Part shown: positions 1-9,499 of the stretch, one piece after another
Numbering within the stretch: the first letter of the stretch is position 1
How the letters are laid out: each line of letters starts with the position of its first letter
Assembly: GCA_002731275.1 (NCBI GenBank)
Contig: PCBK01000024.1
Span: 1-52,558, forward strand
Direction of reading: 5' to 3'
Source of the DNA: Deltaproteobacteria bacterium
GTDB taxonomy: Bacteria; Myxococcota_C; UBA6777
Length of the DNA: 52,558 nt
Notes under the pieces: model-generated
The model's input: the letters and a program-made list of their open reading frames with translations, nothing else
What the model was told of the DNA's origin: nothing
The model's database searches: none
Position numbers and translations under genes: made by a program

Positions 1-112
1 TCGTCGCAGACAATGATGGCAATCTTTACTTTCTAGAACGACGTTCAATACGACGCATCAAAACGAACTGCCAATGCAAGTGAAATAGCAGTCTCCACCA
101 AAGGCCGCCGGA

Positions 113-218
113 TGGTCCTCTCGCGAAAAGGACATACAACATCGAGGTCGGACACAAGGCCCGACCCTACGAAAAAAATGCAACATCATACTCATGCGTT
201 TACTTCGCGAGAGGACCA
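113..218. repeat. MITE-like dispersed repeat, copy 1
   Basis: A 106-bp element bounded by perfect 15-bp terminal inverted repeats (113-127, TGGTCCTCTCGCGAA, and its exact reverse complement at 204-218). Inside is a smaller inverted repeat, GGTCGG/CCGACC, around 146-166. A second diverged copy lies at about 9500-9604. It begins 41 bp beyond the stop of the minus-strand beta-propeller gene. It has no coding capacity, and no T-tract follows the inner hairpin on either strand, so a simple terminator is unlikely. A small non-autonomous transposable element or REP-like sequence fits best. The remaining sequence from 1 to 112 shows no gene I can support. Confidence 0.75.
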
Positions 219-259
219 CTAAAACCCGGTGTTGTAGAACATGACAGGTGTCTTTGACT

Positions 260-3200
260 TCAATCGATCGTCGGGAGGTTCGGGGTGGCAAGAGAGAGCT
301 GGAAGACACCATATTGACCGTCTGAGACAAGAACATTGTCGTTCATAAACGAAACGTGTCCATTGTATCCACGTAGACGCAGAAAATGAGTGGGTTCAGG
401 TGCGCTCATCTTCGCGAGATTGAATATCATCAAACCATCACCAATATCCGCCATGAGGTGGTTCCCCTTCATCCCTAAGAGATCCATCCTTGTGAAAGGC
501 AATGCAAAATCTTTCAGAGATACAAATCCATCTTCGCCAAACACTGCGAGGTGAAGTCTTGGATTCGCGTGATACCCCCACTTATCGTATTCGCCATGTA
601 GCGAAAGATACACCATCGACTCACCACGAAACACCAACTTCTCGGGAAGCTCCTTGAGCGTATGCCATTGGCGTGCAAATGCTTTGTCTCCAGTAAGCTC
701 AAGCCGAATCAAACGCACTTTTGGAGGACAGTAGCCATGTCTATCGGCCGGGCAATCAGGCTGCGCTTGGTTGTCCCAGGTGTACAAGTAAGTCTTCTTT
801 CCGCTTTGGTGAGTGTGGACAAAGTATCCTGGAACATTGACAGGCGTACCTATGACAGCGTCTCCGCTTCCAAAAGTAAGTGACGTGATATAGTGACGAT
901 GTTCCTGAACAATCGAAGTTTCTGTTTCTTGCCCTTTGGTAAGACGTGTCTCCAACCAAAAAGAAGTGTCACTTTGTTTGACAAGCCCTAAATAAGTCGT
1001 GTCCGATCCCTTAGACGCCACAAGCTCCTTGAGGACAGGCTTGCTCGGTGTCCGCAAATCAAGAGTGAGCACTTTGTAGTCAAACTTGTACCTATAGTTT
1101 ATGCTGTAACGATAAGAGCTCTGCAGATGGACCAAACCATGTGCGGTCGTTTGCCAGGATATAGATGTATTGCCATACGTATTCAATGAGCGAGCGTCCG
1201 AACAGGTAGGGCAAGACAACCCATACCTTGAGTAAAAACTTCCGTACCGATACTCGATCTTTGTGCTTGACACACGTTTGGGCTTGGATGGATCGCGCAT
1301 ATCATACACAAGAAACTCAGTCATATCGCGTTTATAGTATGGATAACGATACCGTTCAGAGCGATCCCAATCGAGGATGGCACGAGCAATCACCAGGTAT
1401 TGTTTCCACTTTACAACACCGAACACACGCCCCATTTGAAAAGAGGCGATCTCAGGCCAGCTCTCCATGCCCCCTTTTGCTTGCCGTTTGATACGAAAGA
1501 GATTGTTATCCTTCTTTTTACTGTAGCTCACATGTTCGACGACATACTTCCCAAAGGAGTATGTCCCGGCGGCATATGTTGTGAGTCCAAGAGAAGAGAG
1601 CAGCTTGGGCTGTTGTGGGTCTTCGAGATCAGTGACCGTCATGTGGGTATCGGAGATATTCAGGACATAACGACGTGTCTGTTCACTGTGTTTCATGTCG
1701 AAGATAAGTGTACGTTTGACTTCTCCATATGGGTGATGAATTGTCTTGAGATCGGTCAACACCTTTTGTGACTTCTCATCTTTACTCTCATCGTACTTGC
1801 TCAGATCCCACTGCATTAAACCAACGGACGTCTGCCAATGATACCACCAATAATCCGTGTGACGTATGTTCGCATAATACGTAACAGGGACAGAGACAAA
1901 GTTGAGTCCTCTATGAGAGTACATACCCAGCATCTTGTGTGCTTGATCGCGATTCCAGTTGACGTCGGAGCTGACCCAGTTCGACTGTACGTTGACACAG
2001 CGTCTTTGAATCAGGCGGATTTTGTCGAGTTTCCGCACATCAAACAGACTGACTGCGACCTTTGTCGCGCGCCACCCACTCGTGTCAAAACCAGTGCAGT
2101 GTCCGCTGTTATCAAGTCCAACTCCTAACAAGTACTGTCCACCTCCTACGAGGCGAAAGACATTGACATCACCACTCAATCCATCGATGTCACTGAGGAT
2201 TTTTAGGTCTTTGGGATCGGAGAAGTCGATCGCGTACAGTGGATCAACAGCCTGGATCGCCGTGATCGCATAGAGGACCTTGCGATTGTGATCGAAGAGA
2301 CTCCCACGCACGGTCTCGTTGGGCTTACCAAACTCCAGGGTGTCGAGCACCTGCGGTTTTTGTCCGTCGCTGATATCGATCGACAAGAGCGTGTTTTTGA
2401 CCACACGCGACCAACGATCACAACTCGTCCCCCGCTCATTCCTCGCGAAGATACCGTAGTAAATACCTCTCTTGGTTTTGGGATCGTAGACATATGTCTG
2501 CTTAAATTGATCACCAATACTACCACGAACATGAAAGCGCGTGTGGACGCGGATCTTACCAGTAGGGTCGCTGATGTCGATGAGATTGAGAACGGTCGTG
2601 TTGTAGAACTGACTCCTCCCACAGCCATTCTCATCACTTCCATAGTAAGACCAATTTTCCGCGACCATCAGAGCATTGGAGGTCGCGGTGATGTTGATAC
2701 CGCGAAACGTATAGCGATGCTTCGAGCTGTTATCAGGTAATCGATTTGTGTCGATCAATTCGAGACTCTGGATCTTCTTGACGTTACTGGGATCTGTGAC
2801 ATCAAATGAATAGACCGTCGCACGATCTTTCGTATCCTTTTGGGTAGGTCGACGCCACCCCCAATAGTAATCAGGAGCTTGGTAGGAGACGACATAGATG
2901 GTCTTACCAACTTTTCGAGAGACACCTTCACGTAGTTTACCGAGGATATCGAAGCGACGAAGGATCTTGGGATTGGAGATGTCCTTGATATCGACGATCA
3001 AGAGTTGTGAGACGTAACGCTTCTCAAACTCGAACTTGCCATTGTATTTGCGCAAATACAACGAGTCTCTGACAAGTACATAGGCTCTATCTTTCTCGAA
3101 AAACATCTCGATAGGATATCCGTATATCGGAAGTCGAGCGAGGTGTTTGGGTTTCTTTGGGTCGGCCAACGAGATCACCTGAAGTCCCCGGTAGGTGTTC

Positions 3201-3583
3201 AAGTAAAAGAGGTGATGTCCTGAGAGTCTGTACAGCTCTCCCTCTTCGACCTCATCAGTGCGACCAGACGGAGGGGTATCAGGTGGCTCATCAACAGGTC
3301 CTCCATCTGCCGGGGTTGAAGGACCACTATCGGCGATAGAGCTCCCCGCATCAGCGCTTGTCATTTCGGAAAGCGTGTGTTCAGCCCCCGAACCAGAGCG
3401 GTAGTTTTTGAGATCTTTTGTATAGACAAAAGAAGACTGCCCTTTTTTGAGCTCAGTGGTCGACGTCGGTCCGGGTGTGTTTGTGGGCTCTCCACTCCCT
3501 TCGATCCCTCCACAGCCAACAAAACAAACGTGCCCAATGAGCAACCATGCACACGCTCCTACGATCCAATACAATCTGTTCAT
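260..3583 (-). CDS. Secreted beta-propeller-domain lipoprotein
   Basis: An 1107-residue exported lipoprotein. The N-terminus has a hydrophobic stretch ending in the lipobox FVGC, giving a lipidated Cys24. A Ser/Pro/Gly-rich low-complexity linker follows, to about residue 110. The rest is made of repeated blocks such as LLIVDIKDISNPKILRR, VYSFDVTDPSNVKKIQ and LVYDMRDPSKPKRVS, the D-(I/V)-x-D-P-x-x-P-K signature of the secreted beta-propeller family (Pfam Beta_propel type). The SD AGGAG lies 9 bases before the ATG. It is divergent from the Cys-rich lipoprotein at 3917. The family has no firm enzymatic role; a surface binding or scaffold function is only inferred. The protein is longer than usual for the family, probably with several propeller units. 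Confidence 0.85.
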   Translation of the reverse strand: MNRLYWIVGACAWLLIGHVCFVGCGGIEGSGEPTNTPGPTSTTELKKGQSSFVYTKDLKNYRSGSGAEHTLSEMTSADAGSSIADSGPSTPADGGPVDEPPDTPPSGRTDEVEEGELYRLSGHHLFYLNTYRGLQVISLADPKKPKHLARLPIYGYPIEMFFEKDRAYVLVRDSLYLRKYNGKFEFEKRYVSQLLIVDIKDISNPKILRRFDILGKLREGVSRKVGKTIYVVSYQAPDYYWGWRRPTQKDTKDRATVYSFDVTDPSNVKKIQSLELIDTNRLPDNSSKHRYTFRGINITATSNALMVAENWSYYGSDENGCGRSQFYNTTVLNLIDISDPTGKIRVHTRFHVRGSIGDQFKQTYVYDPKTKRGIYYGIFARNERGTSCDRWSRVVKNTLLSIDISDGQKPQVLDTLEFGKPNETVRGSLFDHNRKVLYAITAIQAVDPLYAIDFSDPKDLKILSDIDGLSGDVNVFRLVGGGQYLLGVGLDNSGHCTGFDTSGWRATKVAVSLFDVRKLDKIRLIQRRCVNVQSNWVSSDVNWNRDQAHKMLGMYSHRGLNFVSVPVTYYANIRHTDYWWYHWQTSVGLMQWDLSKYDESKDEKSQKVLTDLKTIHHPYGEVKRTLIFDMKHSEQTRRYVLNISDTHMTVTDLEDPQQPKLLSSLGLTTYAAGTYSFGKYVVEHVSYSKKKDNNLFRIKRQAKGGMESWPEIASFQMGRVFGVVKWKQYLVIARAILDWDRSERYRYPYYKRDMTEFLVYDMRDPSKPKRVSSTKIEYRYGSFYSRYGLSCPTCSDARSLNTYGNTSISWQTTAHGLVHLQSSYRYSINYRYKFDYKVLTLDLRTPSKPVLKELVASKGSDTTYLGLVKQSDTSFWLETRLTKGQETETSIVQEHRHYITSLTFGSGDAVIGTPVNVPGYFVHTHQSGKKTYLYTWDNQAQPDCPADRHGYCPPKVRLIRLELTGDKAFARQWHTLKELPEKLVFRGESMVYLSLHGEYDKWGYHANPRLHLAVFGEDGFVSLKDFALPFTRMDLLGMKGNHLMADIGDGLMIFNLAKMSAPEPTHFLRLRGYNGHVSFMNDNVLVSDGQYGVFQLSLATPNLPTID

Positions 3584-3916
3584 ACTTTGATTCTCCTACT
3601 TGCACGCATAAAAAAATCTTTGCTTGGTGAGGAGCTTGCAGGCGCACCGTGTGCAAAAGCGTGTGCAGAAAAAAGTCTTCACAACACAAACAGATGAGAC
3701 GTTTTGTGCGGAGGGTTGTCATACATACAGAATGTCTGTACAAACATCCTCTCGCAGATTCGGGTTTGATTGGAAGAGACCACGTGAGGATGGCCCAATT
3801 GTGTAGACAGGATGTGAGAGAACGACCGAAACGACGCCACATTCTTGCGACATGATTTGCATGTGTGATATCGTATCGACAGAAAAAGTTTGGACATACA
3901 AAGACATGGAGTCATC
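3584..3916. other. Divergent intergenic region, no gene
   Basis: A 333-bp region between two divergent lipoprotein genes. The short open frames here have no ribosome-binding site or recognisable product. The one structured element is a perfect palindrome at 3726-3740 (TACAGA, ATG spacer, TCTGTA), a possible operator. I saw no convincing -35/-10 pair. Confidence 0.4.
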
Positions 3917-5065
3917 ATGACACGTGTAAATCGCAGGTTGCTTCTGTTTCTCGCTGTTTCCTTATGGCTCGCTGGAGGTTCATTAAGCTCGTGCACCTCC
4001 CTGAAAACCTCACAAGGTGCCCCTTGTCTTCAGGACACAGATTGTTGGGGTGGTCTCAAGTGCCTCGAAGAAAAGTGTACACAAGGCAGCACAGAGATCT
4101 CCACAAAAGACGCCGGGACAACCGAATGTACGCCAGGAAAAAGCGAAGCGTGCTACACAGGCAAGGCGGGAACAGAAGGTGTGGGTGAGTGCAAAACAGG
4201 CACACGCACATGTACCACAGCCGGGACATGGGGGACTTGCCAGGGACAGGTGATTCCAAAAGACGAAGACTGCAACGGAAAAGATGATGACTGCAACGGC
4301 AAAGTCGATGACAACCTGAGCACGCAAGATTGCTATCCTGATGGAGTCGCAGGGTGCCCTACTGACAAAGATGGCAACCCAATGGACTGTGTAGGCACGT
4401 GTAAGAGAGGGACGAGCACATGCAAAGATGGCAAGTGGGGAGAATGTGTCGGCGCGATCAAACCCAAAGACAAAGAGTGTGTGATCACAGAAGATTATGA
4501 TTGTGATGGCGTCCCAGAGACAACCTGCGGCAACTCATTCTGTCCTCAAACTTGCACTGTCAATCAAGAATGCCAACTCGCAGCCTGTTTACTCAAGCGT
4601 TATTGTATTGGCGGAACTTGTAAAAGAAAATGTCCTGCAACATGCACAAACAATGCAGACTGTACCAACTGTGAGCAAGGAAAGACATGTGTCAACGGCA
4701 CCTGTGGCACGGCCTCACAATGCAACTCTTGCGTGTCGAAAACCGATTGCTCGACGTGCGGGAACAAAACAGATTGTGTTAACGGCACCTGTACGGATCC
4801 CCCAGGCCAATGTCCGGCTTCGTGTACACAGGATGCAGATTGTATGGCCTGCCCAAGAAGTAGAAGTAAGTGTGTAAATGGTAAGTGCGGAGAATGTGTG
4901 GGTGACAGTGATTGCGGTCAAGGAAAACGCTGCCACACTCCCCCAGGAGTCCAAGGCGCCCCAAGCTTCTGCACCTGTACATGTACACCAGGACAGGGTT
5001 GCTCGAACTGTGGTAACTACACGGTTTGTAGTAGAGAGGGCTTCTGCTTGCCTCCGAAACCCTAA
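3917..5065 (+). CDS. Cys-rich lipoprotein with MopE-type metal-binding motif
   Basis: A secreted Cys-rich lipoprotein of 382 residues. A TTG 27 bases upstream is in frame, but the ATG at 3917 has GGAG five bases before it and gives a clean signal peptide with lipobox LSSC (Cys26). Near residue 115 is the Asp/Asn/Cys motif DEDCNGKDDDCNGKVDD, typical of the MopE-like putative metal-binding repeats common in myxobacterial surface proteins. The remainder holds irregular Cys modules of the type C-P-x-x-C-T-x-x-x-D-C and C-V-N-G-x-C. The gene for a duplicated membrane-anchored protein follows 74 bp downstream on the same strand, so co-transcription is likely. Metal or surface-ligand binding is inferred; no enzyme domain is visible. 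Confidence 0.8.
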   Translation: MTRVNRRLLLFLAVSLWLAGGSLSSCTSLKTSQGAPCLQDTDCWGGLKCLEEKCTQGSTEISTKDAGTTECTPGKSEACYTGKAGTEGVGECKTGTRTCTTAGTWGTCQGQVIPKDEDCNGKDDDCNGKVDDNLSTQDCYPDGVAGCPTDKDGNPMDCVGTCKRGTSTCKDGKWGECVGAIKPKDKECVITEDYDCDGVPETTCGNSFCPQTCTVNQECQLAACLLKRYCIGGTCKRKCPATCTNNADCTNCEQGKTCVNGTCGTASQCNSCVSKTDCSTCGNKTDCVNGTCTDPPGQCPASCTQDADCMACPRSRSKCVNGKCGECVGDSDCGQGKRCHTPPGVQGAPSFCTCTCTPGQGCSNCGNYTVCSREGFCLPPKP

Positions 5066-5139
5066 GCGACCAGATTCAAAGAGTCCAAAAAAGGAAACAG
5101 AAAAAGCCCCTACCCACAAGCATTATGAGAGAATTGTTT

Positions 5140-6768
5140 ATGTGCCATCATCAAACCAAACCTCCGACAAGATGGTCTTTGTTTGGTCTCTGTTTGTTTC
5201 TACTGTGTGTTTCTTCTACGCCGGTGTGGGCTTCGACGCCTTGGGCCAAATGTTCCAAGTGGTTGGAGAGCAAAGAGGCTGAGCGTGCGGCGGCCTGTTA
5301 CGAAAAACTCGTCAACGACCCAGCCGCCAAACAAAAAGCCCAGCGCAACCCTATCCAAAAGAAATTGCGTGGGTTTTACATCATCAACGCCGCCAAGCTC
5401 TTCCGCAAAGTCGCAACACAAGAACCCAACGCCCAACAAAAGGCCTATCTTTACGAGCGCGCAAATGTCCTGCTTCGACAGTATCTCCACGAAAAACTCT
5501 GCCTGCAAAAATACAAGTGTGAGGCTGTCAACAAGCAACATGCGGCGACCTCCAACCTCATCCGCTACGCACAACTGCACCTTGTCACAGAGAACAAGAC
5601 CCCTATCACGGTCAAAGTCATAGGGTACAAATACAAAAAGAGTTTCACACTCCCCCCCAACCAAAACACAACACTCCGACCAGGCCCATACAAACTCTTC
5701 GTTTACAGAGAGGGCACCCTCCTACACGAGAAGAGCGTCGAGCTGCTTCCAGAGAAAAACAAGTACATCACGCTCTCCTCCAGCAAGACCAAACGTTGGG
5801 AAGAACAAAAACGTTGTAAAGGATTGTACAAAGAGAGCAAATGGTTGGCGGCCGCGAGCTGCTTTGGGACGCTCGCAAAAAGCCTCAGCAAAGACGAGCG
5901 CGCCCCTCTTCAAAGAGGTACGTTATTGCTGGCCTCTGCCCGCGCGTACTTACGCGCCGCCAAACAAGAGACCATCCCTCTCAAAGCTGCACATTACAAA
6001 GAGAGAGCGCTTCTCCATCAACAAGATATCGTCCAGCAGCAGCTCTGTATCGATGTGGCTGCTTGTACGAACCTGCAACAACAAAACAGACAGCTCGCCA
6101 AACAATTGCACTACGCACAACTCACGCTCCGTTCCACAACGACACAACCTGTCAGCATCTACGTGCAAGGATATCGATACGCCAAACGCTTCACATTCAC
6201 AGGGAGTTGGAAAAAGAACCTGCTCCCAGGACAGTACAAACTGCAGATCACACACAAAGGCCACACAGCCCAAGAGACCAGTCTGTCCCTCAAACCAGAA
6301 GAAACCAAGCGCGTCGTACTTCCACCGCCCACAGAGGCACACAAAGGCCCTCCCAAGACGAGCGTTCAAAAAGGCCCCCTGCCCTGGATCATCAGCGGTG
6401 CAGGGCTCGCGATCGCGATCACAGGTGCGGTCCTTTTGGGGATTGGGAGCGGAAACGTGCAAGACGCCAACACACAAGCAGAGGCTCACATCAAAGATCG
6501 CAACGCTTTGCTTCAAGAGACAGATTGGCGAAATTGGACCCACATCACCTCAAAGTGGTCCACAACGGCCAAAGAGATCACCACCCTCTACGACACTGGG
6601 ACATTTCAGACAGGTGCAGGGATCGCCCTTCTCGGGACAGGAGGCGCGATCCTTTTGACAGGCGCCGTCCTGCTTCTGCTCCCCTCCAACACTAAAAAGA
6701 CCTCTTCACACACAAGCCCCGCGCTCCCGACCCACTCTTTCACAATCCTCCCAAAGACACAGCTCTAG
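5140..6768 (+). CDS. Internally duplicated exported protein with C-terminal membrane segments
   Basis: Family not recognised. Numbered from an upstream ATG at 5125, the protein has a signal peptide (about 17-36) and then two homologous units of about 170 residues (about 43-216 and 231-398). Each has a helical Cys-containing half (C-x-x-W/L...A-A-x-C) followed by a beta-rich half resembling a PEGA-type domain (ITVKVIGYKYKKSFTL versus VSIYVQGYRYAKRFTF; GPYKLFVY versus GQYKLQIT). Hydrophobic segments at about 420-442 and 503-524 could anchor or hairpin into the membrane. GAGAG lies 8 bases before ATG 5140, whereas ATG 5125 lacks an SD. It follows a Cys-rich lipoprotein, and a similar pairing recurs at 29.9 kb. 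Function unknown; probably an envelope protein. Confidence 0.7.
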   Translation: MCHHQTKPPTRWSLFGLCLFLLCVSSTPVWASTPWAKCSKWLESKEAERAAACYEKLVNDPAAKQKAQRNPIQKKLRGFYIINAAKLFRKVATQEPNAQQKAYLYERANVLLRQYLHEKLCLQKYKCEAVNKQHAATSNLIRYAQLHLVTENKTPITVKVIGYKYKKSFTLPPNQNTTLRPGPYKLFVYREGTLLHEKSVELLPEKNKYITLSSSKTKRWEEQKRCKGLYKESKWLAAASCFGTLAKSLSKDERAPLQRGTLLLASARAYLRAAKQETIPLKAAHYKERALLHQQDIVQQQLCIDVAACTNLQQQNRQLAKQLHYAQLTLRSTTTQPVSIYVQGYRYAKRFTFTGSWKKNLLPGQYKLQITHKGHTAQETSLSLKPEETKRVVLPPPTEAHKGPPKTSVQKGPLPWIISGAGLAIAITGAVLLGIGSGNVQDANTQAEAHIKDRNALLQETDWRNWTHITSKWSTTAKEITTLYDTGTFQTGAGIALLGTGGAILLTGAVLLLLPSNTKKTSSHTSPALPTHSFTILPKTQL

Positions 6769-7844
6769 CGCGAAGGACGTCGTCCTTTTCCGGCGAGTTG
6801 GCGTGCGAAGTTGATATAGATGGCGCGCTTGGGAGCACGTTGTAGGGACACACCGATCGCCTCAAGAGCCTCTTTACGCTTGCCTTCTCGATGCAGCACT
6901 TGCGCGAGCAAATAATGCAACCACGCGCTCTGTGGAACTCCCTTCATGACCTGCTTGAGCAACGTCTTAATGTCCGCTGTGGGATATTTATAATGGACCA
7001 TGAAGTCGGCCTTGTACATCAACGGCATGACCTTCTTGGATGCCTTTTTGGCCCACTCATCGAACAAAGCCAACGCCTTCTTATGTTGCCCTAGCTCTTG
7101 ATAGGCTTTGGCCGCCCAATACAAAAAGCCCGACTCATAGGGCGATCCTGCAAAGTGCGTACGTGCGTTCATGAAGTGTGCAACGGCAGGCTTGCTTTTT
7201 CTTTGCACACGTAGCAGCCAGCGCCCCCAGATCCGAAATGCTTGCGCGGCGTAGCGATCCTTGCCCTTCATGAAGGGTTTGAGCAACGCACGACCTTTGT
7301 CGATCTTTCCACGGAAGAGCAGCGCTTGTGCGTACTTCATCTGCACCGCAGGGTCCTTGGGTGAGGCTTTGGCCTGTTTGGCCAAGACCTCTAAAGAAGC
7401 GCGCCCTGCGAGCACGTCCTTCATCGTCTTGAGAAACTCTCTGCGTCCAGGATATCCCTGTATACGCCCAAGCTCCTTCCCTGTTGGTGAGAGGACGAGC
7501 GTCGAAGGCAACCCGATGATCCCGTACTTTGTCGTAAACACTCGCCCCTTCTTGGTCTCAAAGTCGAAGCGCACACCGATCGCCCCCTTGAGCAGCACCT
7601 TCGCGGCTTGCGTAAACAACACCTCATTGGCGAGCTGATTACACGGCGCACACCATCCAGCGTGAATGTTCACGATGAGTGGCTTTTTTCCTTTCGACAA
7701 CTTGATGGCTTTGTCGAGATCGCTGTCAATCCACAAAGAGGACGTCACCTGCGTCGCGAACGTGACTTGTGAGAACAGAAAGACACAGAGACCAAATAAC
7801 CAACACAACGATGAATTGGGAGACATGATAGACCGAGAACACAT
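6765..7844 (-). CDS. Thioredoxin-fold / TPR protein, exported
   Basis: A 359-residue exported protein with a signal peptide (hydrophobic core CWLFGLCVFLFSQ, cut near ATFA). A thioredoxin-like domain follows with active site GWCAPCNQ and a downstream cis-Pro (GLPSTLVLSPTGKELGRIQG), placing it with DsbD-gamma/Thioredoxin_7 proteins. The C-terminal half consists of TPR-like helices. The ATG at 7844 has AGAGGAG 8 bases upstream; the open frame extends 30 codons further without support. It is likely a periplasmic thiol reductase or disulfide-handling factor, which would suit the many Cys-rich exported proteins here; that link is inference. Its last codons overlap by 4 bp the stop of the convergent gene ending at 6768. 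Confidence 0.82.
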   Translation of the reverse strand: MCSRSIMSPNSSLCWLFGLCVFLFSQVTFATQVTSSLWIDSDLDKAIKLSKGKKPLIVNIHAGWCAPCNQLANEVLFTQAAKVLLKGAIGVRFDFETKKGRVFTTKYGIIGLPSTLVLSPTGKELGRIQGYPGRREFLKTMKDVLAGRASLEVLAKQAKASPKDPAVQMKYAQALLFRGKIDKGRALLKPFMKGKDRYAAQAFRIWGRWLLRVQRKSKPAVAHFMNARTHFAGSPYESGFLYWAAKAYQELGQHKKALALFDEWAKKASKKVMPLMYKADFMVHYKYPTADIKTLLKQVMKGVPQSAWLHYLLAQVLHREGKRKEALEAIGVSLQRAPKRAIYINFARQLAGKGRRPSR

Positions 7845-8295
7845 GATGTTCGCTCCTCTTTGAATGGAAAGCTTGTTGAGCACGTCCAAACCTACGAAGC
7901 CCCAGGAGGCGAGAATGAGTAGGACAAAGCCCAAAGGTCACAAAAACGTGCAAAAGATTGGATCGAACCTTTCTTCTGCCTTACATTAAGCAAAAGAGTA
8001 AGGCTGTCGGATGGAAAAAAGCGAAGACAAAAGGGCAGTGGATGGAGCCTCAGGAAAGGCATGAGGAGGAGGCATGGCCACCGCCATGTCGACGACAAAT
8101 CACAAAACCTGTGGCTTCAGCGACAACCTCCTGTCTTCGTCTCATTTTCCGTATCCTTTTTTCCATCCGGCGGCCTCAAGCCGTTGGATACTATTGCATT
8201 CGCAAAAAGGGTACCTTATGATGGGAAAAGAAGCCAAAGAATCTAGCACGCAATCAACAACAGTCCAGAAGAGGCACAAAGGAGCCACGCTTCCG
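7845..8295. other. Divergent intergenic region with long inverted repeats
   Basis: About 450 bp without a supportable gene. It holds a perfect 14-bp inverted repeat (8008-8021 and 8156-8169, CGGATGGAAAAAAG and complement). Directly inside the left arm is an 8-bp arm, CGAAGACA (8022-8029), matched by TGTCTTCG at 8132-8139. Further in is a 6-bp stem with a 4-base loop (8073-8088). This could be a structured leader RNA for the downstream hydrolase or the remains of a small element. Confidence 0.4.
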
Positions 8296-9498
8296 ATGAG
8301 AGACTTGTATTGTATGCACCACCCACCATTTCGCACACTCCGCTTGTGGTTTGTGTACGGCCTCAGCCTTGTTTTGATGCTCTCCTTTGGATGTATCCTT
8401 CCCCACGACGTGGACGCGCTACCGCGCCACAGACGTCTGAAAAAACGCACAAAGAGACGTTGGGTCAAACGACGAAAACGTCGTCGCTATGCAAAAAGTA
8501 GACGTCGTAGAAGAAGACGCCGCAGAAGACGTCGTCGTGTCAGACGCCCCAACAAACGCCGTGTGCTCTCCCACCGCATTCGCCAGACCGCCAAGTGCAG
8601 ACGTCTGCTCAAAAGAAAGTATGCGCTGCACTACGTCGCCATGGGTCGTAGACGTCTCGAAGCAGGGATGAAGCGATACATCGCACAGCTTCGGTATTGT
8701 GGTTACTTGCGCAACTTCGACAAGGTGCGCTTGCTCGTGTACGACTTTCGCAATTGCAAGATCGTCGCGATCAACCAGAACATGCGGACCTCTGCCGCGA
8801 GTCTGATCAAACCCTACGTGATGCTCGCAGTCTACCACAAAGCACACCGCAAAGGCATCCGTCCATCGCGGTTCCCAGCGAGATTGCAACGCCATATCAA
8901 CAAGATGATCCGCGTCAGCAACAACGCCTCGACCAATTACCTCATCCGCTATGTCGGTGGAGGGAGCGCGAAGAGAGGATTGCGATACATCAACCGTCTG
9001 CTCCCCAAATACAACATCACACAGACACGGCTCGTTGAGTTGATCCCCCGCAGTGGTCGAACCTACCGAAACACAACAACCGCGAGAAACTTGAGCATTC
9101 TGTTGTACAAAATTTACCGCAAACAGGCTGTTTCTCCCGGCTATTCGCGAAAGATGCTCAAGGTCCTGATACACAGCCGAGACAACCGTGGCAAAACGCA
9201 CTATCTGCGCTCGCGCTTTGATGTCGTCGCAGCGACCAAAACAGGTTACACACGCAAGACCAACGGCGTCGCAGGGATCGTCCTCAACGGTAAAGGTCTC
9301 CACCACCACGCTTACAACTACGTCGGGATCATCACCCGTCCGCTCGTCAAAGCCAATGAGTGGTACTGGCGTAAGTACTCTTCGACGATGCTCCGACGCT
9401 TCTCCGAGATGACTTACTACTACTACAGCAAAGGACACTCTAACCGAGAGGTCAGACGCTTTGGTGGCCGACGTCCCAAACGCTACTGCCGACGCTAA
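8296..9498 (+). CDS. Class A beta-lactamase/PBP-like serine hydrolase with poly-Arg tract
   Basis: From ATG 8296 (AAAGGAG 11 bases upstream) the protein has a signal peptide ending in SFGC, a possible lipobox. ATG 8218, with AAGGG, is an alternative start but gives a very long n-region. A strongly basic segment follows, including 13 consecutive Arg. The catalytic domain carries the penicillin-recognising triad: SLIK (Ser169/Lys172), SNN (about 208) and KTG (about 315). I could not place the class A deacylating Glu166, so a D,D-peptidase or other serine hydrolase acting on peptidoglycan is as likely as a beta-lactamase. The Arg-rich linker might bind anionic polymers. A MITE-like repeat starts right at the stop codon. 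Confidence 0.8.
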   Translation: MRDLYCMHHPPFRTLRLWFVYGLSLVLMLSFGCILPHDVDALPRHRRLKKRTKRRWVKRRKRRRYAKSRRRRRRRRRRRRRVRRPNKRRVLSHRIRQTAKCRRLLKRKYALHYVAMGRRRLEAGMKRYIAQLRYCGYLRNFDKVRLLVYDFRNCKIVAINQNMRTSAASLIKPYVMLAVYHKAHRKGIRPSRFPARLQRHINKMIRVSNNASTNYLIRYVGGGSAKRGLRYINRLLPKYNITQTRLVELIPRSGRTYRNTTTARNLSILLYKIYRKQAVSPGYSRKMLKVLIHSRDNRGKTHYLRSRFDVVAATKTGYTRKTNGVAGIVLNGKGLHHHAYNYVGIITRPLVKANEWYWRKYSSTMLRRFSEMTYYYYSKGHSNREVRRFGGRRPKRYCRR

Positions 9499-9499
9499 G

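Noticed and set aside
3890-3916. TTG start for the Cys-rich lipoprotein
   Set aside because: ATG 3917 has a well-placed GGAG and yields a proper lipoprotein signal peptide.
6773-6787. AAGGACG-T-CGTCCTT followed by TTs as a terminator
   Set aside because: The palindrome leaves at most a 5-bp stem once a real loop is allowed, lies inside coding sequence of the minus-strand gene, and the T-run is only four bases.
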